Source of the DNA: Gammaproteobacteria bacterium
GTDB lineage: Bacteria > Pseudomonadota > Gammaproteobacteria > Granulosicoccales > Granulosicoccaceae
Reading direction: 5' to 3'
NCBI GenBank assembly: GCA_019634245.1
Contig: JAHQVR010000210.1
Location: 1 to 5,230 of the forward strand
DNA: 5,230 bases
The stretch's first letter is position 1. Each line of letters opens with the position of its first letter. Below are positions 1-5,230 of this stretch, in pieces. The translations under genes and the position numbers were made by a program. A model generated the notes under the pieces. It made no database searches and was not told where the DNA came from. It saw nothing but the letters and a program-made list of their open reading frames with translations.

Positions 1-794
1 ACCAGGGCTACTTCAGTAGGTAGACGCTCCATTGAAGACGCGCCGTAAAAGCCATGACAATTTTTGGTGCGCTTGAGAATGTATTCGGCATCTTCAGGCA
101 TCGCTATCGGGCCACCGTGACATAAAACGATGGCGTCCGGATTCACTGACAAAGCGGCGGCTGACCACTGATCAATTTTTTCGACACAATCGTCCAGAGT
201 TACAGCCGTTTCTGCGCCGATATTACCTCCGGTGGTTAGCCCCAAATGACACACAATAATGTCGGCACCAGCTTCAGCCATGGCTATGGCATCGGCATCG
301 CTAAATACATAAGGCGTGGTAAACATATTTTTTTCGTTTGCCAGTCGAATAACATCTACTTCCTGGGCATAAGACATTCCAGTTTCTTCAAGATTGGCGC
401 GAAAATTCCCGTCAATTAAACCCACCGTGGGGAAGTTTTGAATTCCTGAGAACCCAAGTCGTTGAAGATCATCTAAAAACATATCGAAGTTACAAAACGG
501 ATCTGTGCCATTAACGCCGGCGAGTACAGGTGTTGATTTGGTGACCGGTATCACCTCGCTGGCCATCTCTTTAACAATCTCGTTAGCATTGCCGTAAGCA
601 AGTAACCCTGAAAGTGAACCGCGCCCAGCCATGCGATAGCGTCCGGAGTTGTAGATAACGATAAGATCAATGCCGCCTTCTTCCTCACACTTGGCTGATA
701 AGCCGGTGCCAGCGCCACCGCCGACAATCGGTATACCATCGGCTTTTAGTTGGTTGAGTTTTTTTAATAGTGTTTGTCTTTCTATAGCTGGCAT
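1..794 (-). CDS. PEP-hydrolase-like TIM-barrel protein (Tm-1 C-terminal-domain homologue), 3' end cut by window edge
   Basis: Reading leftward from an ATG at 794, the frame stays open for 264 codons to the window edge with no stop. The translation fits the PEP-hydrolase-like TIM-barrel family (formerly called TIM-barrel signal transduction protein). Visible family blocks are a glycine-rich segment [11 protein letters not shown] (residues 25-35), [16 protein letters not shown] (48-63), [10 protein letters not shown] (91-100), [13 protein letters not shown] (117-129), [14 protein letters not shown] (184-197), CHGGPI (225-230) and [14 protein letters not shown] (248-261). As far as I recall, family members are about 275-280 residues, so only the last one or two dozen residues should be missing. 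It is predicted to be cytoplasmic; no signal peptide or membrane segment is seen. The family is named by resemblance to phosphoenolpyruvate/phosphonopyruvate enzymes, and its true reaction is not established to my knowledge. The start lies 14 bases after the stop of the Tm-1-like gene, with a modest AAGAG ribosome site, implying co-transcription and perhaps translational coupling. Family assignment is firm; the function is open. Confidence 0.93.
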   Translation of the reverse strand, partial: MPAIERQTLLKKLNQLKADGIPIVGGGAGTGLSAKCEEEGGIDLIVIYNSGRYRMAGRGSLSGLLAYGNANEIVKEMASEVIPVTKSTPVLAGVNGTDPFCNFDMFLDDLQRLGFSGIQNFPTVGLIDGNFRANLEETGMSYAQEVDVIRLANEKNMFTTPYVFSDADAIAMAEAGADIIVCHLGLTTGGNIGAETAVTLDDCVEKIDQWSAAALSVNPDAIVLCHGGPIAMPEDAEYILKRTKNCHGFYGASSMERLPTEVAL

Positions 795-808
795 TTTTTG
801 GGCTCTTG

Positions 809-2017
809 TTAGGTTATATCTTGTAATGCTGACACTACCGCATCGCTAAACTCTGGTGAGTTTATATGATGGGGTATTTCAATTAATTGTCGGTTACTAC
901 TCCTGGTGAATTGCTGTTTAAGAGACTCGAACAAACTGGCTCGCGCATCGTCATCGTTAAATGGCATGTCGGGTGCATCTAATGCGGATACCCCACCGTG
1001 TGGTAGTAAGAAACGTACAGGTCCCTCCATCTCGTTCAGTCTACTGGCAATCCATTCTCCCCTTTGCGCGTTTTCCGATGGGGTAGTACGCATCAGGGTT
1101 ACTTGAGGATTGTGCTCATAAAAGAGACGGTCTGCATATTTTGCCGGAACGGTGGGTGGCGCTCCAAAGTTAACCATATCAAGTGCGCCGACTGAACCGA
1201 CGTAGGGAATTTTTTGCCGGATGATCGCACCGAAACGATCTTCATCGGCGGCAAATACGCCGTCAAAGAGCATGTCGCACACTTCGGTGGTGGTTAAATC
1301 GATCACGGCCTTAAAAAATCCACCATCGGCAAGTTTTTCCATGGATCGTCCGCCAACGCCGGTGGCATGAAACACAAACGGTTCGTATTCGTTCTCGAGT
1401 TTACCGAGAACGGATTGAACAGCCGCGGTGGTGACTCCAAACATCGTCATACCCAGACCGGGTTTTTCATCGGCGTCCTTGGTAACCACGGGCGCGTAAA
1501 GAGCAGCGCCAGCCATCGCAGCGGCGGCATTCCCTAACACTCTGCGGGAGATGGTGTTTAGCCCTTGAACGTCGGTGACCGAATACATCATCATGATATC
1601 GCTTGGGCCGACGTAGGGTTCCACGTTGCCCGACGCCACAGTCGACACCATAATTTTGGGTACGCCAATGGGTAGCGTTTGCAGCGCAGGGGTAACGAGC
1701 GCGGTACCACCAGAGCCACCAGCGGAGATCATCCCTCTGATGGAGGCGGTATTTTTCTGTGTCCACAATTTGAAGGCATCTGCCATCGCGGCTACCGCTG
1801 TGCCACGATCGCCGGTAAACACCGCATCAGCGCCATTTGGATGGAAGGCCGCTATGTCATAAGGAGATACATCGCCACTAGATTCAGAATTGTTGGATGT
1901 TGATAGATCCACGGTTTTTACTTCAACACCGGCGGCAGAGATTGTTTCTTTGAGATAGTTCAGCTCGTGCGATTTGGTATCAAACGTGCCAGCTATGACT
2001 ACAGTGGAATCCGACAT
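809..2017 (-). CDS. Tm-1-like ATP-binding domain protein (UPF0261 family)
   Basis: This complete 402-residue protein matches the UPF0261/Tm-1-like family along its whole length, at the usual size of about 400. Family blocks seen in order are [10 protein letters not shown] (residues 9-18), [14 protein letters not shown] (68-81), the glycine-rich loop [15 protein letters not shown] (98-112), [16 protein letters not shown] (115-130), [14 protein letters not shown] (136-149), [11 protein letters not shown] (190-200), [14 protein letters not shown] (216-229), DLTTTE (240-245), GALDMVNFG (277-285) and [11 protein letters not shown] (302-312). In tomato Tm-1 the equivalent N-terminal region binds ATP and the tobamovirus replication protein; the bacterial role is unknown. 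The ATG at 2017 is preceded by an excellent GGGAGG five bases away, which fixes the start. The protein looks cytoplasmic. It lies directly upstream of the TIM-barrel gene, the other half of the Tm-1 architecture, so the two products probably act together. The region around residues 40-55 (serine/asparagine-rich) looks like a variable insertion between conserved blocks. Confidence 0.96.
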   Translation of the reverse strand: MSDSTVVIAGTFDTKSHELNYLKETISAAGVEVKTVDLSTSNNSESSGDVSPYDIAAFHPNGADAVFTGDRGTAVAAMADAFKLWTQKNTASIRGMISAGGSGGTALVTPALQTLPIGVPKIMVSTVASGNVEPYVGPSDIMMMYSVTDVQGLNTISRRVLGNAAAAMAGAALYAPVVTKDADEKPGLGMTMFGVTTAAVQSVLGKLENEYEPFVFHATGVGGRSMEKLADGGFFKAVIDLTTTEVCDMLFDGVFAADEDRFGAIIRQKIPYVGSVGALDMVNFGAPPTVPAKYADRLFYEHNPQVTLMRTTPSENAQRGEWIASRLNEMEGPVRFLLPHGGVSALDAPDMPFNDDDARASLFESLKQQFTRSSNRQLIEIPHHINSPEFSDAVVSALQDIT

Positions 2018-2022
2018 GCAAT

Positions 2023-2028
2023 CCTCCC
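2023..2028 (-). promoter_or_regulatory. Strong ribosome binding site of the Tm-1-like gene
   Basis: On the minus strand GGGAGG lies five bases before the ATG at 2017. It is the strongest Shine-Dalgarno match in the window and supports this start over internal alternatives. It suggests that the Tm-1-like gene is translated well independently of the decayed gene upstream. Confidence 0.8.
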
Positions 2029-2043
2029 TTTAGTTACTGAAAA

Positions 2044-2049
2044 AGTATA
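2044..2049 (-). promoter_or_regulatory. Possible -10 element in front of the Tm-1-like gene
   Basis: TATACT on the minus strand matches the sigma-70 -10 consensus TATAAT at five of six positions and would give a leader of about 20 bases before the ATG at 2017. No convincing -35 box is seen 16-18 bases upstream. It could provide separate expression of the Tm-1-like/TIM-barrel pair, or be a chance match in an AT-rich gap. Confidence 0.25.
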
Positions 2050-2132
2050 AACGCTAAGTAGGTTCCGATTGGGTTTATGCTCTGAATGATCATCTAATTC
2101 TTCCTGTATTTATTAGGCTGTTGCTCTGATTG

Positions 2133-2304
2133 TTAACCATCACGTCCAATCATCCCGGGAATCACTGATTTGCAACAGTGAAAGGTGCCGCCTAAATTCA
2201 CATCCTGAACATGAGATACGTTGCGCCACCGCGGCCCCAATGCCGTTGCAACCACCAGTGACAACGGCGGCCTGATTAGAAAAATCGTCGGTATTCCTAT
2301 TCAT
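2133..2304 (-). pseudogene. Remnant of a short-chain dehydrogenase/reductase (internally deleted, frameshifted, truncated)
   Basis: From an ATG at 2304 the minus strand encodes a short-chain dehydrogenase N-terminus with the NAD(P)-binding motif TGGCNGIG (residues 16-23) followed by AAVAQRI. This frame then runs into unrelated residues and stops at 2140 after 54 codons. In another frame, 2213-2133, the sequence reads VNLGGTFHCCKSVIPGMI, which matches the central block of the same family, normally found about 80 residues after the glycine motif, and then ends in TAA at 2133. The simplest reading is an internal deletion of roughly 240 bases with loss of frame, plus loss of everything after the central helix. 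The catalytic Ser-Tyr-Lys part (YxxxK) is absent from the remaining 115 bases before the next gene. The product cannot be an active dehydrogenase. It lies 53 bases after the glycohydrolase gene, in the same direction, so it was probably once a full operon member. The substrate class of the original enzyme cannot be told. Confidence 0.85.
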
Positions 2305-2329
2305 GTAGACAGTTCCGAATAGTTAATTA

Positions 2330-2334
2330 CCTCC
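2330..2334 (-). promoter_or_regulatory. Orphan Shine-Dalgarno-like GGAGG upstream of the dehydrogenase remnant
   Basis: GGAGG followed by TAATTAAC lies between the glycohydrolase stop and the remnant's ATG, but about 25 bases from that ATG, and no ATG, GTG or TTG lies at a normal spacing. A weaker GGAA sits eight bases before the ATG at 2304. The GGAGG may be a relic of an earlier start or a chance match. Confidence 0.25.
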
Positions 2335-2357
2335 GTGGACAAGGATTCGATGTTCAT

Positions 2358-3242
2358 TCACGGCAACAAGCTAGCATCGTTCACCCTGCGCTTGATATTT
2401 ACGGGCACGCCAAATACCAATCCGGCGATAGAGCCAACTGCCATGGCTCTGCCACAACAATCTCCGCCACAACGTACGTTGTCTCTAACCACAGATTCGA
2501 AATCGGATGCGTGGTATAGCAAATGCCAGGCTATTGGCAAGCCTTGGGTCATATGGCAAGGCAGTCCAAAATGAATTGCAGCAGCGCGAAAGTCGTAAGG
2601 CCTATCAATGGCTTCTTGCAAAAGCGGTTGTAACTCTCCGTTGGCATTTTCTGCAGATGTTTTTAGAGCGGACTGAAGCGATTCGCCAGAGTTGATCAGG
2701 CTTAGGCACCGATGTAACACTTGGGCTCCTTCGATGGCGGTAGCGTTGGTCGAAGTCACCGAAACCGCTGCTGTAAGATCATTTTCATCACAGGCGTTGA
2801 AAAATAGTGCTGGCACGACACTCAGTGCAGGTAGTTGATCATCATCGCTTCCGGATTGATCGGATATTGCATCACCTTCGACAATCATTTTGGCTATCAG
2901 TGCTTTGGTTGGCTTATCAGCAAATCCGTGGTAACTGCCACAGGGGCCAAACGTGTCAAAGAATAGTGCTCTGTGTTGATTGGTATCATATGCGCCGTGA
3001 GTGGCAATAACTTTCGCCGCAATACTAGCTGATTGGCCATACTGGGAGTAGTCTCCGCTCCGCTTAGCGGCATGAGCGAAATACGCCTTTTTCCCGTCGT
3101 ACGCGTTGGCGTCGGGTTGTCTGAATAACACATCTCCACCAGCTTCGATGGCATCGAGTTGTTGGTGATCGTACATCCAGTGCAAGCCCATGGATGCAGC
3201 GTCTGCTGCCAGTGCACCGTGCAAAGCGTCTATTCGATTCAC
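2358..3242 (-). CDS. ADP-ribosylglycohydrolase family protein, J1-crystallin-like branch
   Basis: This complete protein of 294 residues starts with GTG at 3242, six bases after GGGAG. The fold is recognised from ADAASMGLHWMYD (residues 13-25), GDYSQYGQSA (63-72), SYHGFADKPTKALI (103-116), SDDDQLPALSVVPALF (132-147), AVSVTSTNATAIEGAQVL (159-176) and the C-terminal GGDCCGRAMAVGSIAG (259-274). These correspond to the J1-crystallin-like branch of the DraG/ARH superfamily rather than to classical DraG. Classical members hydrolyse ADP-ribose bonds using two Mg ions held by a T-D-D motif near the N-terminus and a D-x-D-T motif near the C-terminus. Here the first region reads YGQSA, where related J1-type proteins, as I recall them, read YGDQT, and the second reads GGDCCG. 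Several metal ligands therefore seem lost or changed, and the substrate may not be ADP-ribose. It has no signal peptide and is predicted cytoplasmic. It leads the leftward gene group and faces the transporter gene across the divergent intergenic region. The family call is good; activity is uncertain. Confidence 0.88.
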   Translation of the reverse strand: MNRIDALHGALAADAASMGLHWMYDHQQLDAIEAGGDVLFRQPDANAYDGKKAYFAHAAKRSGDYSQYGQSASIAAKVIATHGAYDTNQHRALFFDTFGPCGSYHGFADKPTKALIAKMIVEGDAISDQSGSDDDQLPALSVVPALFFNACDENDLTAAVSVTSTNATAIEGAQVLHRCLSLINSGESLQSALKTSAENANGELQPLLQEAIDRPYDFRAAAIHFGLPCHMTQGLPIAWHLLYHASDFESVVRDNVRCGGDCCGRAMAVGSIAGLVFGVPVNIKRRVNDASLLP

Positions 3243-3248
3243 GTTATT

Positions 3249-3253
3249 CTCCC
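3249..3253 (-). promoter_or_regulatory. Ribosome binding site deciding the GTG start of the glycohydrolase gene
   Basis: GGGAG on the minus strand lies six bases before the GTG at 3242. The GTG leads straight into the conserved N-terminal helix (LHGALAADAA), and no in-frame ATG further upstream gives family-like sequence, so the unusual start codon is well supported. Confidence 0.75.
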
Positions 3254-3467
3254 TTGGTCAAATTTTACAAATGTCTGAGCTACTTCCATCTACTGGTATC
3301 ACAGAGCATATTGTCGACCCCATCATACCGGATCGAGTCGCTAGGGAGCGGTGCGGTATCCGAAACCTACAGTGCTGTTAATGATCATATCCCGGTTCTC
3401 GTAGAAGTAGCCACTGTCAAGTGGGTGTTATCACGGAGTTGAGTCTTGGACCGATTGCTTTAACCAC

Positions 3468-3496
3468 TTGTGATGTAAGTGAAGCTGCAGTATTTT
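3468..3496 (+). promoter_or_regulatory. Candidate sigma-70 promoter for the TRAP transporter gene
   Basis: TTGTGA (3468-3473) and TATTTT (3491-3496) are separated by exactly 17 bases. Each matches the consensus box at four of six positions. Transcription would start near 3503 and give a leader of about 30 bases before the ATG at 3535. The spacing and position are right, but both boxes are weak, so this is a candidate only. Confidence 0.3.
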
Positions 3497-3534
3497 ATCA
3501 GTAGCTTAGATACTTTTTACTAAGAGTAGTTTGC

Positions 3535-5230
3535 ATGACGGATGGAGCATCGGTTCGCAACGAGACAGGAATTCTCGTCGCTGGACTCGCAATAATCATG
3601 TGTGTCGCTTGTATTCTTTGGAATATAGAAGCCCCCACACGAATGGGCATCGCGCTTTTGTCCCAACAGTATATGGCTTTTCAATTGGGTCTGGCGTTGG
3701 TTATTGCCTTTTTGCGTTTCGACTTTAAAGGAAGAGTTAAGAACCAGGTTGGATTATTTGATGGCGTAATAGCCTGCGTAGCCTTTTTTACACTTATGTA
3801 CGCCGCTTGGGATTTTTCGTGGTTGTTGGAGGAGCAAGCCTATCGTCCTTGGCAGATCACGGTGATTGGAGCGGTGGTTACTCTGACCGTAATGGAGGGT
3901 ATTCGACGGCGAGCCGGTTTAATGTTGTATTCCATTGTGGGTGTGTTTCTACTGTACGCACTTATTGCTGATAAAGTGCCGGGGCGACTCATCGGTAAAG
4001 AGCTCAGCGTTGAACGACTGGTTCAATATGTGGGGTTCGATCCCAGTGCAGTGTTCTCTACTCCACTGGCGGTAGGTACTATCATTGTTTTGTTGTTTGT
4101 CTTTTTTGGTCAATTGTTGTTTGCAGCAGGAGGAGGTGCTTTCTTTACGGACTTGGCGATGGCTGCCACTGGTCGTAGCCGCGGAGGTGCCGCTAAAATT
4201 TCTGTGGTGGGTTCAGCATTATTTGGTTCGATCTCTGGTAGCGCTGTATCTAATGTTGTTACCACCGGCGTGGTCACCATTCCTTTAATGCAACGTGTGG
4301 GATATTCCAAGCGAGATGCCGGGGCAATAGAATCGGTGGCCTCCACTGGTGGTCAGCTTACCCCACCCATTATGGGAGCCGCGGCCTTTCTAATGGCGGA
4401 GTTTTTAGAAATCTCTTATCTCACCGTTGCCACAGCAGCGTTAGTACCTGCGGTGCTTTACTACTTCAGTGTCTTTATGCAAGTGGACTTGATTGCTGGC
4501 CGAGATGCGATTTCTTCTGCTGAAGAGGAAGGTTTAACGGTTGTTGAGGTCATGCGGGATGGTTGGCATTTCGCCATTCCGTTTGCAACACTATTAGGAG
4601 CATTATTTATCTGGCGATTGGATCCTGAGGATTCGGCATTGTTTGCCTCGATCGCCATCGTAGTTGTTGGGTTCGCGCGTGGCTACCGAGGTAAAAAACT
4701 ATCCTTTAAAACCTTACGGAATGTGTTTATCGACACGGGTATCAATATGGTTGAATTAATACTGGTGGTTGCAGCCGCCGGTTTTGTGATCGGCGTTCTC
4801 AATGTGACTGGGTTAGGTTTTGCGTTAACGTTGGTACTGGTGGATTCTGTAGGTTCTTATGTGTTTCTGTTGCTCTTTGTGTCAGCGGTGATTTGCATTA
4901 TATTAGGTATGGGCATGCCAACATCCGGCGTCTATGTGTTGCTTGCTGCCTTAGTGGCGCCATCGTTGGTCCAGGCAGGAATAGAGCCCATCGCTGCACA
5001 TTTGTTTATTCTCTATTTCGGAATGATGTCGATGATCACACCGCCAGTGGCGTTGGCCGCATTCGCCGCGGCTACCATTACCAAGGCCGACCCGCTCAAA
5101 ACGGCATTGGCTGCGATGCGGGTGGGTTGGGCGGCGTTTATTATACCTTTTCTCTTTGTGGCCACGCCGGCATTGGTGCTTCAGGGCAATAGTATTCAGA
5201 TAGTTAGCGCAACCGTTTTATCCGCTATTG
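3535..5230 (+). CDS. TRAP transporter fused 4TM/12TM permease (DctQ-DctM fusion), 3' end cut by window edge
   Basis: From an ATG at 3535 the frame stays open for 565 codons to the window edge; an in-frame stop at 3502 limits the start, and AAGAG lies nine bases before the ATG. The protein is very hydrophobic. The first ~150 residues hold about four or five membrane segments (about 11-30, 46-62, 74-92, 107-120, 128-146), fitting the small DctQ-like part. The large DctM-like part follows, with signature blocks GGGAFFTDLAMAATGRSRGG (199-218), FGSISGSAVSNVVTTG (230-245), ASTGGQLTPPIMGAAAF (269-285), GMGMPTSGVYVLLAALVAP (458-476) and MITPPVALAAFAAA (500-513). It would sit in the inner membrane and drive ion-coupled uptake of a small molecule delivered by a periplasmic binding protein. 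Fused permeases of this type usually work with a TAXI-type binding protein; none lies inside the window. By family size I expect some 50-130 more residues, or more if a C-terminal extra domain is present. The substrate is not deducible. Confidence 0.95.
   Translation, partial: MTDGASVRNETGILVAGLAIIMCVACILWNIEAPTRMGIALLSQQYMAFQLGLALVIAFLRFDFKGRVKNQVGLFDGVIACVAFFTLMYAAWDFSWLLEEQAYRPWQITVIGAVVTLTVMEGIRRRAGLMLYSIVGVFLLYALIADKVPGRLIGKELSVERLVQYVGFDPSAVFSTPLAVGTIIVLLFVFFGQLLFAAGGGAFFTDLAMAATGRSRGGAAKISVVGSALFGSISGSAVSNVVTTGVVTIPLMQRVGYSKRDAGAIESVASTGGQLTPPIMGAAAFLMAEFLEISYLTVATAALVPAVLYYFSVFMQVDLIAGRDAISSAEEEGLTVVEVMRDGWHFAIPFATLLGALFIWRLDPEDSALFASIAIVVVGFARGYRGKKLSFKTLRNVFIDTGINMVELILVVAAAGFVIGVLNVTGLGFALTLVLVDSVGSYVFLLLFVSAVICIILGMGMPTSGVYVLLAALVAPSLVQAGIEPIAAHLFILYFGMMSMITPPVALAAFAAATITKADPLKTALAAMRVGWAAFIIPFLFVATPALVLQGNSIQIVSATVLSAI

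Larger units (their letters stand above)
3243..3534. other. Divergent intergenic region between the glycohydrolase and the TRAP transporter
   Basis: These 292 bases hold no gene I can support. They must contain the start signals for the leftward gene group and probably also for the rightward transporter gene, and are the natural place for a shared regulator to bind. Short open frames exist (for example 3270-3380 and the tail of 3194-3442, both rightward), but they match no family I know, overlap the glycohydrolase start or lack good ribosome sites. I see no strong hairpin followed by a T-run, no long inverted repeat and no recognisable riboswitch. Confidence 0.7.

Noticed and set aside
551..739. 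Leftward open frame of 62 codons
   Set aside because: It is a shadow of the TIM-barrel gene, whose frame gives the conserved [13 protein letters not shown] block over this stretch.
1467..1766. Leftward open frame of 99 codons
   Set aside because: It overlaps the Tm-1-like gene in another frame on the same strand, and its translation has no family resemblance, while the overlapping gene matches its family throughout.
3261..3266. TAAAAT on the minus strand as a -10 box for the glycohydrolase gene
   Set aside because: Transcription would start on top of the ribosome binding site, and no -35 box lies at a suitable distance.
3328..3361. CGGAT ... ATCCG inverted repeat in the divergent region
   Set aside because: The arms are only about five bases, with a long loop between them, which is expected by chance; it is not convincing as an operator or terminator.
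3194..3442. Rightward open frame of 82 codons spanning the start of the glycohydrolase gene
   Set aside because: It starts antisense to a conserved coding region and has no recognisable family match or ribosome site. Its tail is mentioned only as a low-interest scrap.
4110..4346. Leftward open frame of 78 codons opposite the transporter gene
   Set aside because: It lies antisense to the most conserved part of the permease and reads as low-complexity sequence typical of reverse-strand membrane protein codons.
4893..5192. Rightward open frame of 99 codons
   Set aside because: It lies out of frame inside the TRAP permease gene, whose own frame carries conserved signature motifs across the same bases.

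Overview
The window looks like part of a Proteobacterial chromosome, most likely a Gram-negative marine or environmental gammaproteobacterium. This is inferred from a roughly balanced base composition, clear GGGAG/GGAGG ribosome binding sites, tight gene packing and a fused-type TRAP transporter. The lineage is not proven by anything in the window. No RNA genes, CRISPR arrays, insertion sequences or prophage genes are visible.

Layout. Positions 1-3242 carry a leftward (minus-strand) gene group. In transcription order it holds: an ADP-ribosylglycohydrolase of the J1-crystallin-like branch (3242-2358, GTG start); the remnant of a short-chain dehydrogenase that has lost its middle and C-terminal parts (2304-2133); a Tm-1-like ATP-binding (UPF0261) protein (2017-809); and, 14 bases further on, a TIM-barrel protein of the PEP-hydrolase-like family that runs off the left edge of the window (794-1). 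A 292-base divergent intergenic region (3243-3534) separates this group from a rightward gene for a fused 4TM/12TM TRAP transporter permease. That gene starts at 3535 and is still open at the right edge.

How the genes may work together. The Tm-1-like protein and the TIM-barrel protein correspond to the two halves of the plant resistance protein Tm-1, here encoded as adjacent separate genes, so they probably act as a pair. Beside them lie a glycohydrolase-fold enzyme whose usual metal-binding motifs look changed, a decayed dehydrogenase, and a high-affinity importer. Together this looks like a small uptake-and-breakdown locus for an unknown, probably acidic or glycosidic, small molecule. The substrate cannot be read from the sequence. 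The dehydrogenase decay suggests that the pathway has been altered or simplified in this strain. The linkage is an inference from gene order and family identity; no function has been shown.
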